Source: Erwinia sp. E602
GTDB lineage: Bacteria > Pseudomonadota > Gammaproteobacteria > Enterobacterales > Enterobacteriaceae
Direction of reading: 5' to 3'
DNA: 64,000 nucleotides
Assembly (NCBI RefSeq): GCF_018141005.1
Contig: NZ_CP046582.1
Coordinates: 2,542,001-2,606,000, forward strand
Made by a program: the position numbers and the translations under genes. The number at the start of each line of letters is the position of its first letter. The first letter of the stretch is position 1. The notes below the pieces were generated by a model. That model saw only the letters and a program-made list of their open reading frames with translations, did not search any database and was not told where the DNA came from. This document shows positions 7,797 through 24,300 of this stretch, in pieces.

Positions 7797-8240
7797 TACG
7801 ACCCCCTGTTTTAGAAGGAAGAATATCTAATGTACTATAAAAGGAAGAAAACGCCAATCATAATTTTCAGAAAATTCTTACACTAAATGATAGCATGGAC
7901 TATAAAAGAGAAACAAACGCCACAATTATTGTCTGATTTAACACTTCTATATAGTTAGAAAAACTAGTAAGAACGCAAACGATACCACTGCGTCAATCTC
8001 TGTTGCTTAATGATTGAAAAGCAACGCTAATTAAATCTGACTATCAAGCTGACTTTTCTTTGAAAAAACCACTTGCGAATTAGCTTTGTATTCTTAAAAA
8101 TTAATTGAATAGACTAATTATAAAAAATCGAGATCATTAAATCGACAACGCTTTTAACCGATCTTTTGTTCATAGTGCTGAAGGAGATTATGTTTATTAC
8201 TATGATAGTTACACCCATACTGCGTGGTGCGGAGTTGTGA
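7797..8240. other. Non-coding or remnant region beside the moron
   Basis: About 440 bp of AT-rich sequence. A rightward open stretch from 8137 to about 8330 encodes a protein-like string with no start codon or ribosome site and runs antisense into the holin gene. It may be the tail end of a lost gene. Otherwise the region should contain the promoter of the leftward RelA/SpoT gene. Confidence 0.4.
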
Positions 8241-8534
8241 TTATGAACCTCCTACCATTAAAACCAAAATCTGAATTAACTGCCCAAAAGGTACTTGAAT
8301 TAACACTACGCCAAAACAATCTAAAATTGGAACAATGATCCAATTATATAGAATGACGGTTGATAATACAAAACCTAGGAAGTTACGCCAGTGGAACCCC
8401 ACTTTTTCGATTTCATGAATGTTTGTTTCTACTTGTCCGTTTTCACGGGTGACCTGTACTTGCTGTTCTTGTGTTTTTCTTTTTGTGAAAAATTCAATTC
8501 CGACTTTTACAAGGTCAATTATTGTACTTAGCAT
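8241..8534 (-). CDS. Putative holin (three-TM type)
   Basis: A 97-residue protein starting MLSTIIDLVKVGIEFF. It has a short charged cytoplasmic loop and two clear hydrophobic segments near the C-terminus (FLGFVLSTVILYNWIIVPIL and VLIQVPFGQLIQILVLMV). The KVGFHWRNFLGF stretch before the first long segment resembles three-TM holins of phages and gene-transfer agents. A holin would release the lysozyme encoded at 9860. The ATG at 8534 overlaps the stop of the upstream gene. The family call is tentative. Confidence 0.6.
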   Translation of the reverse strand: MLSTIIDLVKVGIEFFTKRKTQEQQVQVTRENGQVETNIHEIEKVGFHWRNFLGFVLSTVILYNWIIVPILDCFGVVLIQVPFGQLIQILVLMVGGS

Positions 8535-8838
8535 ATAATTACCACACAGTAAGCCCAAAATGGCTTACCCCTTACAAAAAGTTGTTTTTCTTCTAATAGT
8601 ACAACATCTAGCTCTAATTCTCTTAAAGTCCATTTGAGTACTTTCTCGAATGTCTGTTTCTTTTCGAAAATGACATTCATATAGTTATCACACTGAATAC
8701 TTTCCTTACTAATCTGTTTACGCAACTTCTTAGATAGGAATGATGTAGTCAATGGGACACTATTCGCCGTTGGGGTAATACCGTCCAGTGCAATGTATGG
8801 CGTTTGTTCTTCGTAATGTTGTTCAAATGTATTGTTCA

Positions 8839-8839
<1 letters not shown>
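8528..8839 (-). CDS. Hypothetical phage protein in the lysis-side operon
   Basis: A 103-residue protein of no family I recognise. It has a charged middle (LSKKLRKQISKESIQ) and a helix-rich stretch (KKQTFEKVLKWTLRELELDV) and ends in a short hydrophobic tail (FWAYCVVIIC). Its start touches the stop of the upstream gene and its stop overlaps the holin start, so all three are translated as one unit. Confidence 0.65.
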
Positions 8840-10306
<1,467 letters not shown>

Positions 10307-10308
10307 AA

Positions 10309-10328
10309 AAAGGGGCATACGCCCCTTT
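10309..10328. terminator. Bidirectional terminator between lysozyme and membrane-anchored coiled coil gene
   Basis: AAAGGGGC (10309-10316), loop ATAC, GCCCCTTT (10321-10328). It lies 3 bp after the lysozyme stop and just before the converging stop of the next gene. It belongs to a group of AGGGG/CCCCT hairpins spread along the tail region. Confidence 0.8.
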
Positions 10329-10329
10329 C

Positions 10330-10596
10330 TTATTGCTTCTCAAGTATCGTCAATATCCTTTCAATCTTCAAATTGATCGCATCAATGCGACTATCTAAAG
10401 TATCAAATTTAACTTCCAATTTCTCTTGCTGGTTCTCTAGTGCGTCTATTTTTCCGCTTATAATTACTAACTTATTTTCAGCGTCAGAAATACGTTCTTT
10501 TAAAAGTGCATTCTTAACTGAAATGAAGCTGTATATTTTCCATAGAAAACCTAAAAGAGGGATAATCAATACTCCGGCGATGGTGAAAATGTCCAT
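10330..10596 (-). CDS. Small membrane-anchored coiled-coil protein
   Basis: An 88-residue protein with one N-terminal membrane segment (FTIAGVLIIPLLGFLWKIYS, about 4-23). The remainder is a long heptad-patterned helix (KLVIISGKIDALENQQEKLE and on), facing the cytoplasm or periplasm. This shape is seen in some spanin i-subunits and in accessory holin-like proteins, but no sequence family is evident. It follows the tail fibre-like gene and converges on lysozyme, so a role in lysis is plausible. Confidence 0.65.
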   Translation of the reverse strand: MDIFTIAGVLIIPLLGFLWKIYSFISVKNALLKERISDAENKLVIISGKIDALENQQEKLEVKFDTLDSRIDAINLKIERILTILEKQ

Positions 10597-10634
10597 TGCT
10601 TTTCCTTTAATGTCCTATGTACTCCTATTTATAG

Positions 10635-11285
10635 TTAGTATCCTACGAATGATGCTAAAGCAATACTGAACCCATTATTACCCATTGCAGCAGTATAACT
10701 ATTTTGATAACGGCTTACATACTGTAGTGAATAACTGGTACTGCTATTTCTTCGAATGAGTACTCCTGAATAACCTGTGACAGTACCATCATCCGATATA
10801 GCCCCTGGCATTTGACTTACGCAAATCCAGGGATCTGAAAAAGGTGAAGTCAGGGTAATCGGACTACTGAGATCGTGGCTTGCTGGTACTGTGAACAGTC
10901 CGCGTACACGCGGCATTGAGGAAGCACTAACGGCAGACCAGGTGAGATTACCTGATGCGTCGAAAACATCTAGGTAACCAGATTGTATAGCGGCAGTATT
11001 TGAACTAATCATAAATCTTCCGTTTTTTTCCTCAAATAATGTACAGCCAGGCATACAATATTCGCCATCAGTTCGCATCTGAAACCAACGTAATCCAGAT
11101 ACAGGTAAAAAGTTAGGTTGAAGAAATCCTAAAGTAGACCCATTACCAAACGCACTTGAAATAGCATAGTAACCTTTATCACTTAAATGGCCAATTGTCT
11201 TCAACTCACTCCGCACTACTGCCCTTCCTGCTTCACTATCAATTGTTAATGCCCCTGCTGCATTATATACTTGAAATCCTGCCAT
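10635..11285 (-). CDS. Tail tip/fibre-associated protein
   Basis: A 216-residue, low-charge, Ser/Gly/Thr-rich protein beginning MAGFQVYNAAGALTIDSEAG. It looks like the small receptor-side proteins found after the J gene in lambdoid phages. The opening strand pattern (FQVYNAAGALTID) resembles that of the preceding gene product (LQCWDENAQLVVD), so the two may share an N-terminal attachment domain. The start overlaps the stop of the upstream gene. Its function in adsorption is inferred from position. Confidence 0.65.
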   Translation of the reverse strand: MAGFQVYNAAGALTIDSEAGRAVVRSELKTIGHLSDKGYYAISSAFGNGSTLGFLQPNFLPVSGLRWFQMRTDGEYCMPGCTLFEEKNGRFMISSNTAAIQSGYLDVFDASGNLTWSAVSASSMPRVRGLFTVPASHDLSSPITLTSPFSDPWICVSQMPGAISDDGTVTGYSGVLIRRNSSTSYSLQYVSRYQNSYTAAMGNNGFSIALASFVGY

Positions 11286-11596
11286 TAGACCCCCGTATCA
11301 TATGAATATACATCACATACTAAAGTTTGTGCAGTAGGTGCCGCGTTTTGAAGATAACGAATTTCAAATTGATTAGTCGCAGGTATTGCGTAAAATTCAA
11401 TGAATAAACCCGTCATATTACTTGTGCGGTGAACTACTAACCAACCTGTAGGACGCATACCTGAAAAAGGTACTGTCCATGCTCGCTGTGTGGCAGTTAT
11501 ATTTACATTGATAGTACCCATATATCGCATACTATAATCTGTTAAATCTACTACAAGTTGAGCATTTTCATCCCAACATTGTAAACCTTGACTCAT
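11285..11596 (-). CDS. Tail tip-associated hypothetical protein
   Basis: A 103-residue protein, MSQGLQCWDENAQLVVDLTD at the start, rich in beta-strand residues. It lies directly after the J-protein gene and overlaps the next gene by one base. Proteins of this size and place in lambdoid phages are distal tail components, but I cannot name the family with certainty. Confidence 0.65.
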   Translation of the reverse strand: MSQGLQCWDENAQLVVDLTDYSMRYMGTINVNITATQRAWTVPFSGMRPTGWLVVHRTSNMTGLFIEFYAIPATNQFEIRYLQNAAPTAQTLVCDVYSYDTGV

Positions 11597-11609
11597 ATTT
11601 AATCCTTAT

Positions 11610-11625
11610 GGGGGACTACTCCCCC
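11610..11625. repeat. Hairpin after the J-protein gene
   Basis: GGGGGA (11610-11615), loop CTAC, TCCCCC (11620-11625), 2 bp beyond the J stop codon. No T run follows. It is probably an mRNA 3'-end or processing stem. Confidence 0.6.
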
Positions 11626-11627
11626 TG

Positions 11628-16661
<5,034 letters not shown>

Positions 16662-16662
<1 letters not shown>

Positions 16663-17285
16663 TAGTTATATTTCCATTGTTGACCTGTTACCATTTGACC
16701 TAGTAGGGACATGCATTCATCACCCGGAAAGTAACTCTGATACACTGAGTTGGCACAAATCACAGGTGGCTGTCGGTCTAGCTTCTTGTAAACGGTATTG
16801 ATATTTATGGTAAGCTCGTTAGTTGCAGCTACTGGATCTGCACTACTTTGAACGTAGTCAATGAATCCTGAGAATAGTAATTCATCATATAGAACTTCAC
16901 TATTATATGGATTTAGGATAGCTACCCTAAAGTTCATCTGTGCATTCTTTAAACCACCTGCAAGGGCAATCGCCCGTACTGAATCGTTTACATTACTTAC
17001 CTTGAATGCAATACTGTTATTCTCAATACTTTTCGATTCACTGAAGTTCGGTAGACTGTTCTTCACAACATCGGGGAAGCTGGTATAGTTATTACCTTTG
17101 ACCCGAATATCAGTTAGTCCATCTGTCCAGTAATATGCAGATGAACCTACTGGCAGTACATCGAAACATAGTACATGAACACCTAGACTAAAGACTTCCA
17201 TTTCAGTTAGTACAGTTTTGGTTGTACCTTTCATAAGTTTCCAATACTTCACTAGATTGGAATTGGTTAATGTACTATTGTCCAT
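16662..17285 (-). CDS. Minor tail protein, L-like
   Basis: A 207-residue protein with FSLGVHVLCFDVLPVGSSAY and LFSGFIDYVQSS segments and a C-terminal end holding three Cys residues (PPVICANSVYQ, DECMSLLG), as in lambda gpL, which carries an iron-sulfur cluster. Its position after the M-like gene and before the K-like gene supports the call. It shares a base with the stop of the upstream gene. Confidence 0.7.
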
Positions 17286-17836
17286 TATACGATGTTCTCC
17301 ATTGCGTTAAGTTTGATACTGGTAATCATTCCAACCTGCATCTGGTACTCGTTATCGGGGTTAAGTACCGCTTCGATTTCGATGTTTTCATAGATGATTG
17401 GTTCATTTACAAGTACGATGTTTTGTAGTGCAGGGAATACGGTTATCGATGTATCCGTACGTTCAATTACTTGATAGATTTTCTTGTGATTGGTGAACTG
17501 TACAAGCTCCCCTACTGCAAGTTTGTTATTGGTATTCACTACCATATTGCCCTTGCCCGTCTGTGCCGATGCCACAAGGCCGCCAGTCTGTTTACCTGCA
17601 TAGGTGCCATAGTATCCTAACGACATTGAGAAAGGTCTGCCGTGTTGATATTGGGCTAAGAATGTCTGTACTTCACCACGATTTTCGATATTGAAGTTTA
17701 GTACAAACGAAATTTCATAGTATTGGATTCCTGTATCCCGTACAATTCGTTGACCTGTCCATGATTGGTTACTGTACATAGGCTTTGTGTCTTTGATAGT
17801 GAAGTCACTTACCTTGATATTATTTGAAAAATTCAT
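17285..17836 (-). CDS. Minor tail protein, distal tail type
   Basis: A 183-residue protein directly downstream of the tape measure gene. The segment QSWTGQRIVRDTGIQYYEIS and the later FLAQYQHGRPFSMSLGYYG resemble distal tail or M-like proteins of lambdoid siphophages, which cap the tail tube and bind the hub. No enzyme motif is visible. It is separated from the tape measure gene by a terminator-like hairpin. Confidence 0.6.
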   Translation of the reverse strand: MNFSNNIKVSDFTIKDTKPMYSNQSWTGQRIVRDTGIQYYEISFVLNFNIENRGEVQTFLAQYQHGRPFSMSLGYYGTYAGKQTGGLVASAQTGKGNMVVNTNNKLAVGELVQFTNHKKIYQVIERTDTSITVFPALQNIVLVNEPIIYENIEIEAVLNPDNEYQMQVGMITSIKLNAMENIV

Positions 17837-17869
17837 ATATATTCCTTATGTTTTTATTATTTATAATAA

Positions 17870-17891
17870 AAAAGAGGCCGTAGCCCCTTTT
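17870..17891 (-). terminator. Terminator-like hairpin overlapping the tape measure stop
   Basis: Read leftward, AAAAGGGGC (17891-17883) pairs with GCCTCTTTT (17878-17870) with a short CGTA-type loop, and more T residues follow. It overlaps the tape measure stop codon, so it probably lets only part of the transcripts run into the tail tip genes. Confidence 0.65.
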
Positions 17892-20100
17892 ATGAATTTC
17901 GCCTTTCGGCATTTTTAACTGCCTGCATTACGTTGGCATTGTACTGTTTCAACATATCATTGAATTCTTGATCATTGGCACGTACATTTCCTTGTACTAC
18001 AAATGGGGCATTGATAACTGTATCACCATTACTACTGGTACTGTCATCGGTACTATCTTGTTCGTCAAGGAATTGAGTCAAGCGTTTATTTTGCTGGGGC
18101 ATAATAACCCTTTCGCCAGCCTTTAGTACAAACGATTTGTTATCTAAATTTGATGGTACTGAGTCAATACCGCCGTGGAACTGTCCACTTGCCGCACTTC
18201 TTGCAGTAGAAATTATACTCATACCCAATGTGGCAACCTGCAAATATGCGGGAATGTTCGATGGGAATGGACCACTGGCTAAGGCAGTTGCCATTGCACT
18301 CTGTAGTGACAAGATAGTTTGTGCCATTGCAATGCCTTTTTGTACGGCAAAAGCAGCTTTCGCAGCTCCTGAACCTTCACCAAAAGCGTCTACCATCAAT
18401 CCAGTGAGTTGTGTACTGGCATTGGAGAAAATCGATAATTGAGCCTGTGCATTCTGCTGACTAATTGTCATTGCCTGTGCATTGTACTTTGCAGTAATTT
18501 GCGACTTCATTTTTTCATAGTCTTCATGTCCTTTTAGTAATAGGTCATTTTGAGCTAATTCTGCCTGCATCGCTGCATTGTTATCGGTTAGCTGTTGGTC
18601 AGTATTCTGTTTTGCAGCATCACTAAATGGATTATCACCATTGATACGTTGATTCTGTTGATTAGCTAAGAAAGTAGTCTGATTCTGATTAAGCTGACCT
18701 GAAGCAATTAGACTATTCTGGTCTTTGATACCTTGATTAGGATCTGTATAACCAATCATTCCATTGATCATTTGCTCTTTCTTATACGCACCACCTTCTT
18801 GTACTTGCTGTACTTTCGATAGGGTATCTGCCTGACTTAAACCCAATGTCTTAGCGGCTTCTTGTACTTTAGCAATAAGCTCTTTCTGTTGGCGGTCAAA
18901 CTCGGCCAATTGACGGGCATTACTTCCCACTACTGAATCGCTAATCGCCTTGTTTAAAGTCTCCTGTGCCTTTAGACGTTCCCTATCATTCTTCTCCTGT
19001 AGGGCTTTCGCTTTGGCTGCGGCGGCCTTTGCTGCTGCTTCTGCTTTGTCCGCTTCACCTTTAACATCTACCCAACCGCCAGTAGGAATAACATTAACTT
19101 TCTTTTTCTCAGTTGCTTTATTAACATCATTTACAAAGTTATCTACAAGGTTGTTTAGATTCCTGCCTGCTTCAGTATCGTAATCAGAATCAGCTTGATC
19201 GAATAGTTTACGCATACCTTTTGCAATGCCATTGTCACCACTGAAAAGGAACTGTTTACCTTGTTTCTCAAGGAAATCTGCAAATTTAGTACCTGTCCAG
19301 TCCTGATTAAGAACATCAAGTAAATTACTTAATTCTGCTACAGTAGGTGCAAGTGCGTTGGCTTGCCATTGCTGGAACTTGCCAGTCATGCTATCAACTT
19401 TCTTTTCAAATTCTGCGTACTTTTGGGCAGCTTCATTTGTGATACCTGCATGTGCCTGACTAATTGTGCTCAATGCATTCTGTTCAGTACCCAATTCTTT
19501 CAGTACCGGGATCAAATGGGAACTATCTGATGCCAACGTTTCCATAACGTTAACTATTTCTGCCTGAGTCTTACCAGCCTTTTGCATCTCATAGAAAGTA
19601 TGAATTACTGCCTTTAGGCCTCCATCGGTTTGATTCAGATACCTATTGAAGTCCTGGAGGTTTAGGCCGTACTCTTTCAAGTCATCACCGACACCACCAC
19701 CGGCACGGAACGCGTCCCCTAGTTTATCAAGCGTGTCTTTGTTAAAACTACCAAAAGATTCTATACTTAAATCGAGTCCCTGGAATACGTTCTGTAGTTG
19801 TTGTAGTTGAGTTACAGATAATCCTGTACTTCTACTGATATTGTTCAGTTCTTTTACATAGTCGCGACTGCTCTGTACTGCCATCGCAAAACCGCCTATA
19901 GATACGGCCAACGCTCCGACTAGACCTGTCGCGGCTAAACCTGCCTTGCTCATACCGCCTGAAAAGTTACCTGCAAAGTCTTCAATTACTCCGCCAGCAT
20001 TACTACCGAAGTCATCAATCGATCCCGTTGCACGGCGTAAGGCTCTTTCAAGGGGCGATACGTCGGCATCAAGATCGACCCTAATTCTATTGTCTGCCAT
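17890..20100 (-). CDS. Tail tape measure protein
   Basis: A 736-residue protein whose length sets tail length; at the usual 0.15 nm per residue it would give a tail near 110 nm. The N-terminus is charged, then comes a Gly/Ala-rich hydrophobic stretch (KAGLAATGLVGALAVSIGGF, about 52-71). Long helical coiled segments follow (AAAKAKALQEKNDRERLKAQ), and a second hydrophobic part (about 560-650) resembles the membrane-inserting region. It lies after the tail chaperone genes as expected. Confidence 0.9.
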   Translation of the reverse strand: MADNRIRVDLDADVSPLERALRRATGSIDDFGSNAGGVIEDFAGNFSGGMSKAGLAATGLVGALAVSIGGFAMAVQSSRDYVKELNNISRSTGLSVTQLQQLQNVFQGLDLSIESFGSFNKDTLDKLGDAFRAGGGVGDDLKEYGLNLQDFNRYLNQTDGGLKAVIHTFYEMQKAGKTQAEIVNVMETLASDSSHLIPVLKELGTEQNALSTISQAHAGITNEAAQKYAEFEKKVDSMTGKFQQWQANALAPTVAELSNLLDVLNQDWTGTKFADFLEKQGKQFLFSGDNGIAKGMRKLFDQADSDYDTEAGRNLNNLVDNFVNDVNKATEKKKVNVIPTGGWVDVKGEADKAEAAAKAAAAKAKALQEKNDRERLKAQETLNKAISDSVVGSNARQLAEFDRQQKELIAKVQEAAKTLGLSQADTLSKVQQVQEGGAYKKEQMINGMIGYTDPNQGIKDQNSLIASGQLNQNQTTFLANQQNQRINGDNPFSDAAKQNTDQQLTDNNAAMQAELAQNDLLLKGHEDYEKMKSQITAKYNAQAMTISQQNAQAQLSIFSNASTQLTGLMVDAFGEGSGAAKAAFAVQKGIAMAQTILSLQSAMATALASGPFPSNIPAYLQVATLGMSIISTARSAASGQFHGGIDSVPSNLDNKSFVLKAGERVIMPQQNKRLTQFLDEQDSTDDSTSSNGDTVINAPFVVQGNVRANDQEFNDMLKQYNANVMQAVKNAERRNS

Positions 20101-20103
20101 AAA

Positions 20104-20475
20104 TTATCCTTGGTTCATAGCTGCCTGTTTAATTCGTTCTCCGAGTAACTTCACTGAATTATCTTTCTTCTCTTGTAACTTCTTATCTGCAAACTCTTTC
20201 TTTTCACCACTAGTTAATCCATTGTTATCACCGATAATATTCATGAAATCATAATCAGATAGTGATATCTTCTTACGAGTTTCTTTCGTAATGTTTGGAG
20301 AAAGCATTGTATTATTGTACTGACTATAGCAATGATAAAGCATATCGATATGTACGCCAGATGGTTCGACGAGTGCATCAAATACCTGAAGATAGTTGAA
20401 TAGACCTTCAGGTAAATCGTTAAACTCACTTGGTGATAAACCTCTCTTATTCACCATCTTAAGATAAAAGTACAA
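20104..20475 (-). CDS. Tail assembly chaperone, T part (made by -1 frameshift)
   Basis: The frame has no normal start; the first possible codon is a TTG at 20475 with no ribosome site. It is open up to the A8 run at 20493-20500 and joins the preceding G-like frame by a -1 shift, giving a G-T fusion as in lambda gpGT. The T part (NDLPEGLFNYLQVFDALVEP and on) would recruit the tail tube protein while the G part coats the tape measure. It lies directly before the tape measure gene. Confidence 0.8.
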   Translation of the reverse strand: MYFYLKMVNKRGLSPSEFNDLPEGLFNYLQVFDALVEPSGVHIDMLYHCYSQYNNTMLSPNITKETRKKISLSDYDFMNIIGDNNGLTSGEKKEFADKKLQEKKDNSVKLLGERIKQAAMNQG

Positions 20476-20489
20476 TGAAGGCTCGGATC

Positions 20490-20789
20490 TTATTTTTTTT
20501 CGATATTTTCTACCGATTCTGAATCTACAAGGTACTCAACAATTGCACGGTATAGTTTATCAGCTAAGCGGTAATCTACCGATTCAACGTTAATACGTCC
20601 TTCAATGTCTTCGGTACTGAAAAGTTCATCGCCATTTTCGTCACGTACACATTCAACAATTGCAGCAGAGGCAGTAGTTAGATTGGTACGGGAACGTGCA
20701 GAAGGGGCAGTAAGATATACTTTAAAACCTTCGAGATCATATTCTTTTGATTTAGGCTTTAGTGCCTGTTGTAATTCATATAAATTCAT
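20490..20789 (-). CDS. Tail assembly chaperone, G-like
   Basis: A 99-residue acidic protein, MNLYELQQALKPKSKEYDLE at the start, followed by FKVYLTAPSARSRTNL. It sits between the tail tube and the tape measure genes, where siphophages encode the chaperone that holds the tape measure protein. It ends GAA AAA AAA TAA, and the A run is the slippery site for producing the longer G-T form. Confidence 0.8.
   Translation of the reverse strand: MNLYELQQALKPKSKEYDLEGFKVYLTAPSARSRTNLTTASAAIVECVRDENGDELFSTEDIEGRINVESVDYRLADKLYRAIVEYLVDSESVENIEKK
20493..20501 (-). promoter_or_regulatory. Programmed -1 frameshift site (A AAA AAA)
   Basis: Leftward the codons read GAA AAA AAA TAA, a classic slippery heptamer. 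A -1 slip reads ATA AGA TCC in place of the stop and stays open for about 130 codons through 20104. The position is exactly that of the lambda G/GT site. Confidence 0.82.
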
Positions 20790-20802
20790 TTTAAATCCTT
20801 AA

Positions 20803-20822
20803 AGGGGAAAGTACTTTCCCCT
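20803..20822. repeat. Perfect 20-bp palindrome after the tail tube gene
   Basis: AGGGGAAAGTACTTTCCCCT is fully self-complementary, with GTAC in the centre. It lies 6 bp beyond the tail tube stop and upstream of the chaperone gene. It probably stabilises the abundant tail tube mRNA. Confidence 0.75.
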
Positions 20823-20827
20823 GTTTA

Positions 20828-21277
20828 TTATTTGGTAGTTAGTACGCCAGTAGCTACTGGGCCTGCATCAACGTTAAAGGTATAGGTTTTAGTTAGTACC
20901 TCATCGCGACCGCCTGCAACGGTATCAGATGAAATTCGGCCATTGTAGACAATATAAAAACCTGTCACCATATCAGAACTATCGAAATATGAAATTCTAA
21001 TTTGTAGTGGTTTGTTTGATACTGCGTAGCCATCAAGTGCCTTGTGTTGTTCATTATCGGCGATATAATTCAGTACGATATCAATCGGTGGAGTTGACTT
21101 ATGCCCGATTAATGTACGGTTCCATTGGGAATCGAATTGATCGACGTCAATCACTTCAGCCGAACTTCCGCTTGTAATGAAAGAATTGATTGATGGAACA
21201 GCTTTCCATGTAGTTGAAACTACTGAACCAGCTGTACCAATTTCTAGGCGTAAAAAGCCGCCAGTTTGAATATCCAT
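20828..21277 (-). CDS. Major tail tube protein
   Basis: A 149-residue protein, MDIQTGGFLRLEIGTAGSVV at the start, with a segment AEVIDVDQFDSQWNRTLIGH and the end GGRDEVLTKTYTFNV. Its size, place before the chaperones and beta-rich pattern fit the hexameric tube protein of siphophages. The motif near the C-terminus recurs as ARDDVLTKTYTFNI in the N-terminal domain of the large protein encoded just upstream, so the two are paralogues. Hairpins of the same kind flank the gene (20803-20822 and 21296-21315). Confidence 0.8.
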   Translation of the reverse strand: MDIQTGGFLRLEIGTAGSVVSTTWKAVPSINSFITSGSSAEVIDVDQFDSQWNRTLIGHKSTPPIDIVLNYIADNEQHKALDGYAVSNKPLQIRISYFDSSDMVTGFYIVYNGRISSDTVAGGRDEVLTKTYTFNVDAGPVATGVLTTK

Positions 21278-21295
21278 TTGTATTATCCTTTGTAT

Positions 21296-21315
21296 AGGGG
21301 AAACTATTTTCCCCT
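21296..21315. repeat. Hairpin between fusion fibre gene and tail tube gene
   Basis: AGGGGAAA (21296-21303), loop CTAT, TTTCCCCT (21308-21315). It precedes the tail tube gene and follows the stop of the tail-tube/fibre gene by 13 bp. Confidence 0.7.
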
Positions 21316-21328
21316 TCTATTTAGTTAC

Positions 21329-24300
21329 TTATTCTGATTCTTCATCAGTTTCTGATTCGGTTGAATCATCTGTATTTAGTGTTTCTTCGTAATTACTTTC
21401 AGGTTCAGGTATAAATTCTGGCGGTACTTCTTCTTTCTCGGCCATCTCTAAACGAGCATCGATCCATGAATTTAGTGGTACATCCATTGGTTTTCCTTTG
21501 ATATAAACATACTCATCTTCACCATCTTCATCTTCAATCATTACTAATTTACGCTTGAATAGACTGATTGTAATAGTACCATCATCTGCTACTTCACTTT
21601 CAACCATACCCATTTCTGAACCAGTCATAGGATCTTTAGGATTTGATAGTTTCCATCCTTCCTTAGCAAAACCTAGGGAACCAGTTACCTTGTATACTCC
21701 AATTGCAGTACGTTCAATATAGACTCCATCGGCTTCACGATTTACAGTACCTGAGCCTGACCATCGGAATTCAGAGTAATCAACTACATCAGTACGTTCA
21801 CTTTCTTCCTGGCTCTTAACGATACGAATTACTGGACTTGCTTTTTTGATAAATCCATTTACATCAACTGAAGTATTGTATGAAGTCCAGGTACTGCCAA
21901 AACTATGATTAGCTGCTGTACTTGTTTTCAAACTGATTGCTGTGCTTGGGATTGCACTTCTTAGTATATTTTCGAAAGCACTCGTTTCTGGAATATTATT
22001 CTGCCATGCCTGATCAATCCAGAACGTAAGATATCCACCCCATGCTACTGACGGGATTACATATAAAGTACAAGTACCATTTGCTTCTGTAGCAGGGTCA
22101 ATCATCACATCGGCATAGATTGGCTTGCTTCCGTTTACATGATTCAAGGTTACTGTAGGAGTGCCGTTAGTACCACGTACTACAATCTCATATTCACCAT
22201 ATGATCCATCATTTGGACTATATGAACCGAAAGATGCAAAACGAATGTAGGTAGCATCACCTGTTGGTACTGATGCCATAGTAATCTTACATGCTGATGT
22301 AGTATTATTATTTAGACTCATACCAGCACGGATGATACTATTACGTGCCAGATTACGATATGAACCTGCTACTGTATTTCCGCCAGTACCGCCATTTGCT
22401 ACAGGTAGAATACCCGATACATCTGCCGTTAGACTTGGCTTATTGGCAGTACCGTATAATGTATTAGTTACTACTTGGTTATTAGTAATTGCAGTATTAT
22501 TACCTGCCGATACTACAACATTACCAGTATTATATTCGATACTCAATGAACCGTGATTGTCGCCTGAACTCATGAAAAGAGTTGGACTATAACGATAAAG
22601 TCCAGTAACTGCTAAATCATTACGAACAATACGAGACTGACCAGAGTTATTAGTGAAAAATGCCTGTAGTGAGTTATAACTTTGTACTGAACCTGTTCCA
22701 CCAAAACCAAATTGACCTACTGTCATTGCATTTCCGATAGTATTACCAGTGTTTAGTGTACTGACTGAACCTAATCCAAGGGCAGTACGTGCCAATGGTG
22801 CGGTAGTTGCTCCAGTACCGCCATTTGCTATTGATAAAGTACCGGGCAATACATTCAAGTTAGGCTTATTAAATTCATCATAGCTAAAGTTTGTCGGTAC
22901 TTGGATACAGCCAGAAGGTAAAGTAGAGTATGAACTTGGATTATCGAACCATGAGATTACGGAATCCTGACCACTGATTACAGATCCACCCGGTGCAAAG
23001 TTCCATACAGATGCATAGGTTTTAACTGAATAGCGTGGTACTTCAATATATACCTCAAAGGCATTCTTAGAACTGTTATTCCAGATCCAATAGCGACAAG
23101 CTTTAGCTAATGTTGAATCGGCAATATTACCAGTACGGCGTACTGTCATGAAGTCATTAATATTAGTAGCTGTTACGCCACCTGCCGCAACTAATGAACG
23201 TCCACTGACAGTACAAAAGTCCTTGTAGTGACCTTGTGCATTTACGCCAATATCACTTGCACCACTGATTTCAAAAGCAAACTGTGCTGAACCACTGGTA
23301 GGATCTGCAATCGTCGCAACTTTTAGGAATACCGGACCAGCTGATGTACTTGGCTGAATACTGTACTGTTGGAACTGGCGATAGTTTTCAACCGCATTTA
23401 GACCGATAGCAGTTTTAAAGTTAGTCGAGCTAGCTACTGAATAGTTGATCGCAGAAAGGTTTAAAGTTGCTGCGGCAATAGTCAAAGTACCGTTATTGTT
23501 TCCAGTATCGCCACCTGAACAGATAATACGTGCATCACGGTCATTACCCATACCTGAAGAACGGAAATCTAAGAATGATTGTTTAGCGGTTGCTGTACTG
23601 CCTAACTTAACCCCGATTGCCGTACCATTTGTACTGTTTCGACCGATGTTAAATTCTGCCCCGTCGAAATATGGGGTTTGTGTCCATGTATTAGTACCTG
23701 ACCACGTGTTATTTGCATTTAGCAATGGAACGGTTGCACCAGATGTACCGATTGTCAGACCTAGATTTGCCCTTGCTGCTGCTGCTGTAGTAGCCCCTGT
23801 GCCGCCTCGGTTAACTGCCAATGGGATTACACCATTTGTTGTACTGAAGTAGCCCCAATCATCCGCACGTGCGTATAGATATGAAGTACCGCCCGGTGCC
23901 CTGAATTGGTTTTCTGTTGTACCCTGAGTAATGCTATCGACCTGTAAGTTCTGACGTGCAGTCAATTTATTTGGCAAGTCAGATAGGTTACTTGCAAGTT
24001 TTGCATATACTGCATCACTTTGTGTTGAGGTATAAATTCGAGTCCATGCAGTACCGCCATTCTTGACGAACATAGACAGTGCCCCGCCTTTTGTGATTGC
24101 GAATTGACTAACGGTGCCATTGTCAATCAGATTGATTCCCATCATGTCAGTACCTGCTGGTGCAGACGCTGAAGGAATCTTAATGAATGCGTTACCTTCT
24201 GTACCAGTGTATTGTGGGATAGTACCATTACTACCGACGCCATAATCACCGACAAATAAGTTTTGAGTAGTTGCGGATGCCATTGCCCTAACCTTTAATT

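Noticed and set aside
8137..8333. Rightward protein-like open stretch containing DYVYYYDSYTHTAWCGV
   Set aside because: No start codon or ribosome site exists after the upstream stop, and it runs antisense into the holin gene. It may be a relic of a lost gene, but cannot be supported as a gene.
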